From: Streptomyces viridochromogenes | GTDB lineage: Bacteria; Actinomycetota; Actinomycetes; Streptomycetales; Streptomycetaceae | DNA: 64,000 nt | NCBI RefSeq assembly: GCF_001270495.1 | Contig: NZ_LGUR01000048.1 | Coordinates: 75,654 to 139,653 of the forward strand | Reading direction: 5' to 3' | Shown: in pieces, positions 36,163-44,279 of the stretch | Numbering within the stretch: position 1 is the stretch's first letter | How the letters are laid out: the number at the start of each line of letters is the position of its first letter | Made by a program: the position numbers and the translations under genes | Notes under the pieces: generated by a model | The model's database searches: none | Told to the model about the DNA's origin: nothing | Seen by the model: only the letters and a program-made list of their open reading frames with translations

Positions 36163-37041
36163 TCAGCGGTGTGCGGTGTGGTCGAGGATCGCGGTGGCGA
36201 GGGGTTTGTGGATCTCGGGCGGGAGTGCGTGGCCCATGCCGGGGATCTCGACGACGTGGGCGCCGTGGATCGTCTGGGCGAGGTGCTGGGCGTGCGGGAG
36301 GGGGAAGACCGGTTCGGCGGGCGCTGAGACGACGAGGGTGGGGACCGTGGTCCGGGCGAGTTGTTCGGTACGGAGCATGCCCGAGTAGTCGGCGCGGCCA
36401 TGGGCGTCGCCGGGCCGGTGATGGCCGGTGTGGGCGATGACCTTGCGGTCGAGGGTGCGGAAGTAGTCGGCGTCGAAGGGGATGTGGCCGCCGGACAGAA
36501 GCCGCCAGTGGGCGACCCGGCGGTCCAGTTCAGCCTCCCGGCCCTCGTCGCTCCAGGGCTGGGACCACAGCTCCATGATGCGGGGGTCTATTCCGGGGAG
36601 TTCCTCCACCGGGGTGCGGGTGCCGTCCGGGTGGATGTAAGGGGTGTCGCTCAGGGCGCTCGTGCCGATCAGGGTCGCACTCAGCAGGCGGTCGGGGTGA
36701 TCGGCGATCAGGAGCTGGGTGAGCATGCCGCCCAGCGACATACCGACGACATGGGCGCGGGCGACGCCGAGTCCGTCCAGGACCGCGAGGGCGTCGTCGG
36801 CGAGGGTGGTGAGGGGGTAGGGCTGGTCGTCGTAGGCCCAGGTGGAGCGGCCGGTGTCGCGGTGGTCGTAGCGGATGACGCGGTGCTGGGCGGCGAGGAG
36901 GGCGACGAGTTCGTCGGGCCAGCCGAGGCCGGAGGCCTGCGCGCCCATGATCAGGAGAAGCGGGGGTGCGTCGGGGGCGCCGCGGTCCTCTGCCCAGAGG
37001 CGGATCCCGGGTGCCGTGTCCAGGTCGATGAGGTGGTCCAT
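36163..37041 (-). CDS. Alpha/beta-fold hydrolase
   Basis: 292 residues. Fold landmarks: LLLIMGAQASGLGWPDE (oxyanion region), RVIRYDHRDTGRST, the nucleophile elbow GMSLGG (Ser about 102), and the C-terminal catalytic His in IPGMGHALPPE. The acid is likely the Asp/Glu near PAEPVFPL. Cap residues are ordinary. Sequence of this style is common among Streptomyces aclacinomycin-methylesterase-like or lactone hydrolases; the substrate cannot be inferred. Confidence 0.85.
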   Translation of the reverse strand: MDHLIDLDTAPGIRLWAEDRGAPDAPPLLLIMGAQASGLGWPDELVALLAAQHRVIRYDHRDTGRSTWAYDDQPYPLTTLADDALAVLDGLGVARAHVVGMSLGGMLTQLLIADHPDRLLSATLIGTSALSDTPYIHPDGTRTPVEELPGIDPRIMELWSQPWSDEGREAELDRRVAHWRLLSGGHIPFDADYFRTLDRKVIAHTGHHRPGDAHGRADYSGMLRTEQLARTTVPTLVVSAPAEPVFPLPHAQHLAQTIHGAHVVEIPGMGHALPPEIHKPLATAILDHTAHR

Positions 37042-37202
37042 GAGGGCGGGCTCCCTGTGGGTGCGATGCGACCAGAAAGAAAGAAAGAGAGTTCGAGACG
37101 AGACGTACCGTATCGGAACTTGGTGGCGCCGGCCACCCTGTATGCGGCATCGCGGGGGGGGGCGCTCATCCGGGTCTGCCGCCTTCGATGTGCGACAGCC
37201 GT

Positions 37203-37237
37203 TCGGCGTACGGCCGCTACTCGGCGTACGGCCGCTA
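37203..37237. repeat. Direct repeat of 17 bp at the 3' end of the ATP-grasp gene
   Basis: TCGGCGTACGGCCGCTA occurs at 37203-37219 and again at 37221-37237. The second copy contains the stop codon of the ATP-grasp gene, so the first copy looks like a tandem duplication of the gene end. Confidence 0.7.
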
Positions 37238-38422
37238 AAGGATCACGTGTGGCAGGAAGCGGGCGTACTCGTCCGTGATCAGGCCGGACGACTCGCGGAT
37301 GCCGAGGCCGGCCGACTCGTCCTCGACGACCCATGCGCCGAGGACGACGTGGTTGCCGTCGAAGGCGGGGAGCGGGGCCAACTGCTGGTAGCAGCAGGGT
37401 TCTTCGCGGACGACCGCCGCCTGGGCTCCGGGTTCGTGGATCGTCACGCCGGCGCCCTCGCGGCCGAGCAGGGGCTTGGCGACATAGCCGGTGGTGCCCG
37501 CCAACTCCCGTGGCCCGTCGAGGTAGGCGGGGAGGAGGTTCGGGTGGTCCGGGTAGAGCTCCCAGAGGATGGCGAGGAGGGCCTTGTTGCTGAGGAGCAT
37601 CTTCCAGGCCGGTTCGATCCAAAGGGTCGTGCCCGTGCCGCCGCCGTTGTCGAGGGTGTCCAGGACGTGGCCGGCGAAGCGGTCCGTGGTGAGCCACTCC
37701 CAGGGGTAGAGCTTGAAGCAGCTGCGGATGAAGCGGAGTTGGGTGTCGACGAAGCGGCCGGAGAGACGGTCCCAGCCGATCTCCTCCATGGAGATCCAGC
37801 CGGTGTCCAGGCCCGCCTGTTCCGCGGTCTCCTTGAGGTAGGCCACCGTCATCAGGTCCTCGCCGAGTTCGTCGGCCGAGGAGTACGCGAAGTAGAGGGG
37901 GCTGCCGGGCGGGAGCAGGGCGGACTGTTTCCTCCAGGCGGCGACGAGGCGTTCATGGAGGGAGTTCCACTGGTCGGCGCCGGGGAAGCGCTCCTCCATC
38001 CAGAACCACTGGGGCGAGGCGGCCTCGACGAGGGACGTCGGGGTGTCGGCGTTGTACTCCAGGAGTTTCGCCGGGCCGGTGCCGTCGTAGCGGAGGTCGA
38101 AGCGGCCGTAGACGGAGGGGAGTTCGGCGCGGCGGCGCCATGCCTCGGCGACCACTTCCGCGATGCGCGGGTCGGTGATGCCGAGGTCGGCGAAGCGGTG
38201 CTCGGCGACGATGTGCTCGGCCGCCGCCAGGCACATGGTGTGGAGGTCCTCGACGACCTCCTCCAGCGTCTCGACCTCCGGGAGCGAGAAGACGTAGTAG
38301 GCGCTCTCGTCCCAGTACGGGCGCAGGGAGTCGTCGGGGTGGCGGGTGAGGGGATAGATGAGCCCCTGCTCCTCGACGGTCCGCTGCCAGTCGGGGCGGG
38401 GGTCTGTCGTGCGGCGTTCCAT
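37235..38422 (-). CDS. Glutathionylspermidine synthase-like ATP-grasp ligase (YgiC/YjfC type)
   Basis: 395 residues. It has the C-terminal (synthetase) half of bifunctional GspS without the amidase. Visible segments: PYWDESAYYVFSLPEVETLEE, VYGRFDLRYDG, KLLEYNADTPTSLVEAA (nucleotide/metal region), FIRSCFKLYPWEWL, EPAWKMLLSNKALLAILW and YVAKPLLGREGAGVTI. Such stand-alone ATP-grasp enzymes form amide bonds, but substrates of the YgiC class are not established. The gene lies downstream of, and is probably co-transcribed with, a small lipoprotein gene whose RGGFG tail resembles YgiB. There is no strong ribosome binding site; four AGAGC repeats lie just upstream. Confidence 0.85.
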   Translation of the reverse strand: MERRTTDPRPDWQRTVEEQGLIYPLTRHPDDSLRPYWDESAYYVFSLPEVETLEEVVEDLHTMCLAAAEHIVAEHRFADLGITDPRIAEVVAEAWRRRAELPSVYGRFDLRYDGTGPAKLLEYNADTPTSLVEAASPQWFWMEERFPGADQWNSLHERLVAAWRKQSALLPPGSPLYFAYSSADELGEDLMTVAYLKETAEQAGLDTGWISMEEIGWDRLSGRFVDTQLRFIRSCFKLYPWEWLTTDRFAGHVLDTLDNGGGTGTTLWIEPAWKMLLSNKALLAILWELYPDHPNLLPAYLDGPRELAGTTGYVAKPLLGREGAGVTIHEPGAQAAVVREEPCCYQQLAPLPAFDGNHVVLGAWVVEDESAGLGIRESSGLITDEYARFLPHVIL

Positions 38423-38432
38423 CTCGTACGGT

Positions 38433-38452
38433 GCTCTGCTCTGCTCTGCTCT
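38433..38452. repeat. Pentanucleotide tandem repeat (GCTCT)x4 before the ATP-grasp start
   Basis: Four exact GCTCT units (AGAGC on the coding strand) end 10 nt before the ATG of the ATP-grasp gene and occupy the place where a ribosome binding site would be. Related CTGCC/CTGCT units continue to about 38485. Confidence 0.8.
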
Positions 38453-38492
38453 GCCTGACCTGCCTGCTCTGCCTGGGACCTGCCCTGCCCGC

Positions 38493-38846
38493 TCAGCCGC
38501 CGCTGCTGCCCGAGCCCGAGCAGCCGAAGCCGCCGCGGTCGACGGCCTCGCTGCGGCTGAAGGTGCCGTAGTCGGCGCGGCCGTCGTCGGTGTCGGCGTC
38601 GTAGTACCAGGCGGCGTCGGAGCTGCCGGTCTTCTTCCTGCCGCTCTTGCCGTACGAGGAGCTGGAGCTGCCGCCGGAGTTGCAGTTCTTGTCCGCGATG
38701 ACCTTGTAGCCCTCGTAGGTGTAGCTGTCGCGGTCCACGCAGCGCCGGTCGGGGTCGGAGCTGCACGAGGTCAGTGCCGCGGCTATGACTCCCATGCCGC
38801 CGAGGACGACCGTGCTAGAGCGCAGTCGGCGTCGCGTTTCCGCCAT
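38493..38846 (-). CDS. Small lipoprotein with YgiB-like RGGFG tail
   Basis: 117 residues. Basic start, hydrophobic segment (STVVLGGMGVIAAALTSC) with a lipobox LTSC whose Cys (about 28) would be lipidated. The mature part is hydrophilic: RRCVDRDSYTYEGYKVIADKNC, a Ser/Gly/Lys linker, YYDADTDDGRADYGTFSRSEAVDRGGFGCSG and a Gly/Ser end. The RGGFG segment near the C-terminus recalls E. coli YgiB (DUF1190), which is encoded next to the ATP-grasp protein YgiC. Here the ATP-grasp gene is 70 nt downstream, giving the same pairing. Confidence 0.7.
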   Translation of the reverse strand: MAETRRRLRSSTVVLGGMGVIAAALTSCSSDPDRRCVDRDSYTYEGYKVIADKNCNSGGSSSSSYGKSGRKKTGSSDAAWYYDADTDDGRADYGTFSRSEAVDRGGFGCSGSGSSGG

Positions 38847-38988
38847 GTGTGTCTCCCCCGATAGGTCCCGGGATCCGGAGTTCCCGGTGATCCGGTTGTT
38901 CGTCGTACTTCAGGCGGACAGCCTAGAGATCGTTAAGAGTGCGGCTGTCGGGGGGCTGCCGTTTCTCCTGCTCACCTAGAGTCGCTTT

Positions 38989-39891
38989 GTGCTGTTTGGG
39001 ATGCTGTGTGCGCTGGGTGCGGCGGTCTGTTTCGGTACGGCCACCGTGCTGCAGGCGGTGGCCGCGCGGGCCGCGAGCGCGCAGGGGGGCCGGGGTGGCG
39101 AGGCCGGAGTCCTGCTGCGGGCGCTACGGCAGTGGCGGTACCTGGCCGGGCTGGCCCTGGACGGGCTGGGGTTCGTCCTGCAGGTCGCCGCCCTGCGGTC
39201 GCTTCCCATCTACGCCGTCTCGGCGGCGTTGGCGTCCAGTCTCGCGGTGACCGCGGTCGTCGCGGCGCGGTTGCTCCGGGTGCGGTTGCGGCGGAGCGAG
39301 TGGGCCGCGGTGGCGGTGGTGTGTGCCGGGCTGGCGATGCTCGGGCTGGCCTCGGGGGCGGAGGGGGACAGGGGCGGTTCGGATGCGCTCCGGTTCGCGA
39401 TGCTCGGGGTGGCCCTGGGGGTGCTGGGGGTGGGGCTCGCGGGTGGGCGGCTGCCGGAGCGGGGGCGGGGGTTGGTGCTCGGACTGGCGGCCGGTTTCGG
39501 CTTCGGGGTGGTGGAGGTGGCGGTACGGCTGATCGACTCGGTCGCGGTGTCGGAGCTGGTGGTGAATCCGGCGACGTATGCGCTGCTGTTGGGGGGCGGG
39601 GCGGCGTTTCTGGCGCTGACGTCGGCGTTGCAGCGCGGCTCGGTGACCACGGCCACCGCGGCGATGGTGATCGGGGAGACGATCGGGCCGGCACTGGTGG
39701 GCGTGGTGTGGCTCGGGGACCGTACGCGGGAGGGGCTGGCCTGGCTGGCGGTGCTGGGGTTCGTGGTCGCCGTGGCGGGGGCACTGGCGTTGGCGCGGTT
39801 CGGGGAGGCGCCGGTCGAAGAGGATCAGGTCGGACGGGGTCAGTCCGAAGAGGGGCAGTTCGACGAGGGGCAGGGCGAAAAGACGACGTGA
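38989..39891 (+). CDS. DMT/EamA-type membrane transporter
   Basis: 300 residues with about nine to ten hydrophobic helices. The first, MLFGMLCALGAAVCFGTATVLQAVA, is the EamA-type start. ALRSLPIYAVSAALASSLAVTAVVAARLL and TATAAMVIGETIGPALVGVVWLGD are the symmetry-related signature helices of the two halves. It ends in a charged Asp/Glu/Gln-rich cytoplasmic tail with a repeated QSEEGQFDEGQ pattern. Substrate unknown. It is divergent from the lipoprotein gene across 142 nt. Confidence 0.8.
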   Translation: MLFGMLCALGAAVCFGTATVLQAVAARAASAQGGRGGEAGVLLRALRQWRYLAGLALDGLGFVLQVAALRSLPIYAVSAALASSLAVTAVVAARLLRVRLRRSEWAAVAVVCAGLAMLGLASGAEGDRGGSDALRFAMLGVALGVLGVGLAGGRLPERGRGLVLGLAAGFGFGVVEVAVRLIDSVAVSELVVNPATYALLLGGGAAFLALTSALQRGSVTTATAAMVIGETIGPALVGVVWLGDRTREGLAWLAVLGFVVAVAGALALARFGEAPVEEDQVGRGQSEEGQFDEGQGEKTT

Positions 39892-40045
39892 CGGCGGCCG
39901 ACTTCCACTCCTGTGGCGGTCTCCGACCTCGCCGAGGTGCGGCGCGCGGCAGCCCTGTTCGACAGCGCCGCCGCCGACACCGCTCTGGACCATCTGCGAC
40001 CGCGGCGCCGCATCGTGCGCCACGTTCGGCCGGCCGACCTGATGA

Positions 40046-41566
40046 TCAGGGCAGTGTCGCGCACAGCGCGTCCAGCGCCCCCGACCATCCGTGGTCCGGC
40101 GGTCTCCCGTACCCGACGACCAGCGCGTCCAACGGCTCCACCAGCGCGTCGGGGCGGCGGTACCGGGTGAGGCCGTGCACGGCGAGGTCCTGCCAGTGGG
40201 CCGCCTGCACGACCGACTGCTCGGTGCCCGGCGGGAGTCGGAGTACGGCATGCAGTCCGGCTGCGATGCCGGTGGCGCTGACCTGCGGGGCGCGCTCGGC
40301 GAGGGCCGCGACCAGGGCGTCGCGCCGGCGCCGGTAGCGCAGCCGGGCGGCGCGTACGTGGCGGTCGTAGGCGCCGGACGTGAGGAACTCCGCCAGCGTC
40401 AGCTGGTCCAGCGCCCCGCATGTGTCGACGCCGCCCTTCTCCGCCGTGGCCTCCTCCACCAGCGCGGGCGGCAGCACCAACCAGGCCAGTCGCAGGCCGG
40501 GGGCGAGGGACTTGCTCGCGGTGCCGAGGTAGACGACCCGGTCGGGGTCGAGGCCCTGGAGCGCGCCGACGGGCTGGCGGTCGTAGCGGAACTCGCCGTC
40601 GTAGTCGTCCTCCAGGACCAGCCCGCCGGCGCGCCGCGCCCAGTCCACGAGGGCCGCGCGCCGGTCACGGTGCAGGGGCACACCCATCGGGAACTGGTGC
40701 GCGGGAGTGAGCAGGACCGCGCCAGGGTGCTCCGCTGGGGGCGCCGCGGTGGGTCGTTCGTCGTCTGCGGGGCTACGGTGGCCGGTCGCGCCCGCGCGGC
40801 GGAGCCGCATATGGACACCGCCCGCGCCCCTGTGCGGCGTTGGCGGAACGCCGCCCCACCCGTGGACCAACGCCCTTGGATCCGTGCCGAGTTCGTCGTA
40901 GGGCAGAGACGCCGTGTGCAGCCCCGCCCCCTCCAGGATGTCCCAGTGGGCCCGCAGGCCGTACGACTCGACTGCGACCGTGCTCACCCCGCGTGCCCGT
41001 AGCACCGCGCCGAGGATCCTCAGGCCGTGTGAGATCCCGCCGCACACCAGGATCCGTTCGGGGTCGGCGCGTACGCCCCGTACGCGGGAGAGGTAGCCGG
41101 CGAGGGCGGTGCGTAGTTCGGGGCGGCCATGTGGATCGCCGTAGCCGAGGGCGTCGTTCGGGGCGGCGGCCAGGGCGCGGCGGGCTGCACGGAGCCACTC
41201 CGTGCGCGGGAACGAGGCGAGGTCGGGCCAGCCGGGGCGCAGGTCGTACTCCGGTCGGCCGCGCTCGCGGGGCCGGCGAACCGTGCCGGCCGACGGGACG
41301 ACCCTCCGCTCCGCGACCCGGGTGCCCGAACCCTGCCGTGCCGTGAGCCAGCCCTCGGCGACGAGGTCGGCGTAGGCGTCGGCGACGGTGTTGCGGGCGA
41401 TACCGAGGTCGGCGGCGAGGGCGCGGGAGGAGGGCAGCCGGGTGCCGGGGGCGAGGCGGCCGGTGCGGACCGCGTCGCGCAGGGCGTCGGTCAGGCCCCG
41501 GCGCAGACCGGGACCGGCCGGCTCAAGGTGCAGGTCGACGCCGAAAGTGGCCCATGATTCCGCCAT
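40046..41566 (-). CDS. MocR-family (GntR-aminotransferase) transcriptional regulator
   Basis: 506 residues. The N-terminal winged helix ([42 protein letters not shown]) is GntR type. A ~25-residue linker leads to a fold-type I aminotransferase domain: YGDPHGRPELRTALAGYLSR, LEDDYDGEFRYDRQP and the PLP Lys in YLGTASKSLAPGLRLAW. A Gly/Ala/Arg-rich insertion near residues 245-275 is not usual. Such proteins sense PLP or amino compounds. It reads away from two AhpD-like genes with only 47 nt between starts, making that operon the likely target. ATGGACCAT at 41571-41579 is a candidate site. Confidence 0.9.
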   Translation of the reverse strand: MAESWATFGVDLHLEPAGPGLRRGLTDALRDAVRTGRLAPGTRLPSSRALAADLGIARNTVADAYADLVAEGWLTARQGSGTRVAERRVVPSAGTVRRPRERGRPEYDLRPGWPDLASFPRTEWLRAARRALAAAPNDALGYGDPHGRPELRTALAGYLSRVRGVRADPERILVCGGISHGLRILGAVLRARGVSTVAVESYGLRAHWDILEGAGLHTASLPYDELGTDPRALVHGWGGVPPTPHRGAGGVHMRLRRAGATGHRSPADDERPTAAPPAEHPGAVLLTPAHQFPMGVPLHRDRRAALVDWARRAGGLVLEDDYDGEFRYDRQPVGALQGLDPDRVVYLGTASKSLAPGLRLAWLVLPPALVEEATAEKGGVDTCGALDQLTLAEFLTSGAYDRHVRAARLRYRRRRDALVAALAERAPQVSATGIAAGLHAVLRLPPGTEQSVVQAAHWQDLAVHGLTRYRRPDALVEPLDALVVGYGRPPDHGWSGALDALCATLP

Positions 41567-41613
41567 GGAAATGGACCATACCCGTGGGCTGCATCGTTCG
41601 TAGGGTCGGTGGC

Positions 41614-42111
41614 ATGACCACTGACCAGACCATCCAGTACGCCCCAGAACACACCCAACGCCTGGACTGGGCCACCCTCGCCCCGGACGTCTTCAAGGCC
41701 ATGGTCCGGCTGGACGCGGCGGCCCGGAAGGGCGTCGAGCCGAAGCTGCTGGAGCTGGTGAAGATCCGCGCCTCGCAGATCAACCACTGCGCGCTCTGCC
41801 TCGACATGCACAGCAAGGACGCGCTCGCCGCCGGGGAGAGCGTCGAGCGGATCATCCAGCTCAGCGCGTGGGAGGAGTCCGAGCACTTCTACACGGAGAA
41901 GGAACTCGCGGCGCTGGAGCTGACGGAGGCGGTGACCGTGCTGACGGACGGCTTCGTGCCCGACGAGGTGTACGCGAAGGCCGCGAAGCACTTCGAGGAG
42001 GCCGAACTGGCCCAGCTGATCGCCGCGATCACGGTGATCAACGCCTGGAACCGGTTCGGGGTGGCCTGCCGTCGGGTGCCCGGGCACTACCAGCCGGGAC
42101 AGCACGCGTGA
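41614..42111 (+). CDS. Carboxymuconolactone decarboxylase/AhpD-like protein (tandem copy 1)
   Basis: 165 residues from the ATG at 41614. A TAGGGT seven nt upstream could be the -10 of a leaderless message. The CMD fold is clear: KLLELVKIRASQINHCALCLDMH holds the CxxC plus following His of the AhpD core, which reacts with peroxides or acts as a thiol redox site. LELTEAVTVLTDGFVPDEVY is the second conserved segment. The next gene starts in its stop (GTGA) and encodes a related protein, so the two may form one oligomer. Confidence 0.88.
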   Translation: MTTDQTIQYAPEHTQRLDWATLAPDVFKAMVRLDAAARKGVEPKLLELVKIRASQINHCALCLDMHSKDALAAGESVERIIQLSAWEESEHFYTEKELAALELTEAVTVLTDGFVPDEVYAKAAKHFEEAELAQLIAAITVINAWNRFGVACRRVPGHYQPGQHA

Positions 42112-42554
42112 CGGTCCGCACCGCGCTCCTGGACCGGACGGTCGGCCAGGCCATGTCGTCGCTCAGCGCCGTCGCGAAGCATGGCCTCGGCGACCCCGCA
42201 CTCGCCGAACTCGTCATGATCCGGGCCTCGCAGCTCAACCACTGCGCCTTCTGCCTGGACATGCACCTCACCATCGCGCGGAAGCACGGGGTGAGCGAAG
42301 CACAGCTCGACCTGCTGGCCGCCTGGGAGGAGGCCGAGGGCGTCTTCGACGAGCGGGAGCGGGCCGCGCTCGCGCTGACGGAGGCCGTGACCGTGCTGAC
42401 GGACGGGTTCGTACCGGACGAGGTGTACGCGAAGGCCGCCGCCCACTTCGACGACGTCCGGCTCGCCCATCTCGTCGGGCTGATCGTCGCCATCAACAAC
42501 TGGAACCGGGTGATGGTCGGCCGCCGGATCCCGCCGGGAGGTTACACGCCATGA
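42108..42554 (+). CDS. Carboxymuconolactone decarboxylase/AhpD-like protein (tandem copy 2)
   Basis: 148 residues from a GTG overlapping the previous stop. Same fold: LAELVMIRASQLNHCAFCLDMH with CxxC and His, LALTEAVTVLTDGFVPDEVY, and a C-terminal VAINNWNRVMVGRRIP. The TEAVTVLTDGFVPDEVYAKA stretch is identical to that of the upstream copy, showing a fairly recent duplication or strong selection. Its stop overlaps the ATG of the PEP-mutase-family gene (ATGA). Confidence 0.88.
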   Translation: MTVRTALLDRTVGQAMSSLSAVAKHGLGDPALAELVMIRASQLNHCAFCLDMHLTIARKHGVSEAQLDLLAAWEEAEGVFDERERAALALTEAVTVLTDGFVPDEVYAKAAAHFDDVRLAHLVGLIVAINNWNRVMVGRRIPPGGYTP

Positions 42555-43270
42555 GGAAGGTGGATGTCTTCCGCGCCCTGCACAAGGGGCGGCTGCCCGA
42601 CGACCCGCTCGTACTGCCGGGCCCCTGGGACGCGGTGAGCGCCCAGGTGTTCGAGAAGGCCGGGTTCCCCGCGCTCGCCACGCCCAGCGCGGGGGTCGCG
42701 CTCTCGCTCGGGTACGCGGACGGGGAGGTCCCGGCCGACGAGATGTTCGCCGCGGTGGCGCGCATCGTGCGGGCCGTGGACGTACCGGTGTCGGCGGACG
42801 TGGAGGGCGGGTACGGGCTGGCGCCGAAGGAGCTGGTGGAGCGGCTGCTGGAGGCCGGGGCCGTGGGCTGCAACCTTGAGGACTCGAACGGGGGTGTCCT
42901 CAAGGACCCGCGCGAGCACGCCGAATGGCTCGCGGAGGTGCGGTACGCGGCCGGTGACCGGCTCTTCGTCAACGCGCGCGTCGACACCTTCGAGTACGGC
43001 GACGCCGATCCCGAACGCGCCATCGAGCGAGCCGCGCTGTACGTCGCCGCGGGCGCCGACTGCGTCTATCCGATCGGCGCCCCGGCGAACCTACTGCCCC
43101 TGCTGCGGTCCGGTATCGAAGGGCCGGTCAACGTGTACGCGAGGCCGGACGAGGGCCCCTCGCCCACCGAACTCGGTGAACTCGGGGCCACCCGCGTCAC
43201 GTTCGGGCCGGGACTGCTGCGCAGCGCGGCACGGGCGCTGCGTGACATCGCCGACGGCCTCAGGCCCTAG
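42551..43270 (+). CDS. Isocitrate lyase/PEP mutase family protein
   Basis: 239 residues. TIM-barrel features: PGPWDAVSAQVFEKAGFPALATPSAG, the Mg-binding VSADVEGGYG, and CNLEDSNGG, FVNARVDTF and ADCVYPIG. The KKCGH-type catalytic loop of true isocitrate lyase is absent, as is usual for the shorter PEP-mutase-like group (oxaloacetate decarboxylases, carboxyPEP mutases, methylisocitrate-lyase-like). It ends the three-gene operon with the AhpD-like pair, 28 nt from the convergent binding-protein gene. Confidence 0.87.
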   Translation: MRKVDVFRALHKGRLPDDPLVLPGPWDAVSAQVFEKAGFPALATPSAGVALSLGYADGEVPADEMFAAVARIVRAVDVPVSADVEGGYGLAPKELVERLLEAGAVGCNLEDSNGGVLKDPREHAEWLAEVRYAAGDRLFVNARVDTFEYGDADPERAIERAALYVAAGADCVYPIGAPANLLPLLRSGIEGPVNVYARPDEGPSPTELGELGATRVTFGPGLLRSAARALRDIADGLRP

Positions 43271-43297
43271 GCCGGACCGGACCGGACCTGGGGAGGT

Positions 43298-44278
43298 TCA
43301 GGACAGCCACGCCTTCCACGTGGACTCGTGGCTGTCCACCCACTTCTTCGCCGCCTCCTCCGGCGACAGCTTCTGCTCGGCGATCATCAGGGAGACCTCG
43401 TTCTGGTCCTCGGTCGTCCACTTGAACTTCTTCAGCAGGGCCGCCGCCTCGCCGCCGGTCTTGGCGAAGTCCGCGTTGAGGTACTTCTGCAGCGGGGTGT
43501 GCGGATAGGCGCAGGCGACCTTCTCCGGGTCGGCGTCGCAGCCCTCCTTGTACGCCGGCAGCTTCACCTCGGTCATGGGGACCTTCTTGAACAGCCACTG
43601 CGGGGAGTACCAGTACGTCAGGAAGGGCTTCTTCTCCTTGGCGAACTGCTTGATCTGCGTGATCTGCGCGGCCTCCGAACCGGCGAACACCACCTGGTAG
43701 TCCAGGTCCAGGTTCTTCACCAGCGCCTTGTCGTTGGTGACGTAGGAGGGCGAGCCGTCCATCAGCTGGCCCTTGCCGCCGCTCTCCGCGGTGCGCATGG
43801 CGTCGGCGTACTTGTCGAGGTTCTTCCAGTCGGTGACGTCCGGGTGCTGCTTGGCGAAGTACGTCGGGACGTACCAGCCGATGTGCCCGGTGACCCCGAG
43901 GTCGCCGCCGGGCACGATCGTCTTCTTGTCCTTGACGTACCGCTGCTCCTCCTCCGGGTGGCCCCAGTCCTCCATGAGCGCGTCGACACGGCCCTGGCTG
44001 AGCGCGTCCCAGGCGGGGACCTCGTCGATCTGGACGGTGTCGACGCGGTAGCCGAGCTCGTGCTCCAGCAGGTACTGGGCCACGGCCACGTTGGCCTGCG
44101 CGCCCACCCAGGACTGGACGGACAGGGTCACGGACTTGGCGCCCTGCGCGTTGGCGAACGGCGAGGCCTGCTTGGTCATGTCGGCGGCGCCACAGCCGGT
44201 GAGCAGCGCCAGCGAGGACACGCCGGCCACTACGGCAGTCGTACGGAAACGGCCCCGGACAGGTTTACGAAGTCGCAT
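43298..44278 (-). CDS. Glycine betaine/choline ABC transporter substrate-binding lipoprotein
   Basis: 326 residues. Signal with lipobox: SSLALLTGCGAAD, Cys about 29. OpuAC-type domain: VTLSVQSWVGAQANVAVAQYLL, EHELGYRVDTVQID, EVPAWDALSQGRVDALMEDWGHPEE, YWYSPQWLF and CDADPEKVACAYP. Aromatic residues in these segments form the cage for quaternary amines. Last gene of the betaine unit, one nt after the permease stop. Confidence 0.92.
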   Translation of the reverse strand: MRLRKPVRGRFRTTAVVAGVSSLALLTGCGAADMTKQASPFANAQGAKSVTLSVQSWVGAQANVAVAQYLLEHELGYRVDTVQIDEVPAWDALSQGRVDALMEDWGHPEEEQRYVKDKKTIVPGGDLGVTGHIGWYVPTYFAKQHPDVTDWKNLDKYADAMRTAESGGKGQLMDGSPSYVTNDKALVKNLDLDYQVVFAGSEAAQITQIKQFAKEKKPFLTYWYSPQWLFKKVPMTEVKLPAYKEGCDADPEKVACAYPHTPLQKYLNADFAKTGGEAAALLKKFKWTTEDQNEVSLMIAEQKLSPEEAAKKWVDSHESTWKAWLS

Positions 44279-44279
44279 G

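Noticed and set aside
39913..40045. Possible remnant of a GNAT acetyltransferase gene (frame starting MAVSDLAEVRRAAALFD)
   Set aside because: The ~40 residues are suggestive of a GNAT start, but no acetyl-CoA motif follows and the frame runs into the MocR gene antisense. Not enough to call a pseudogene.
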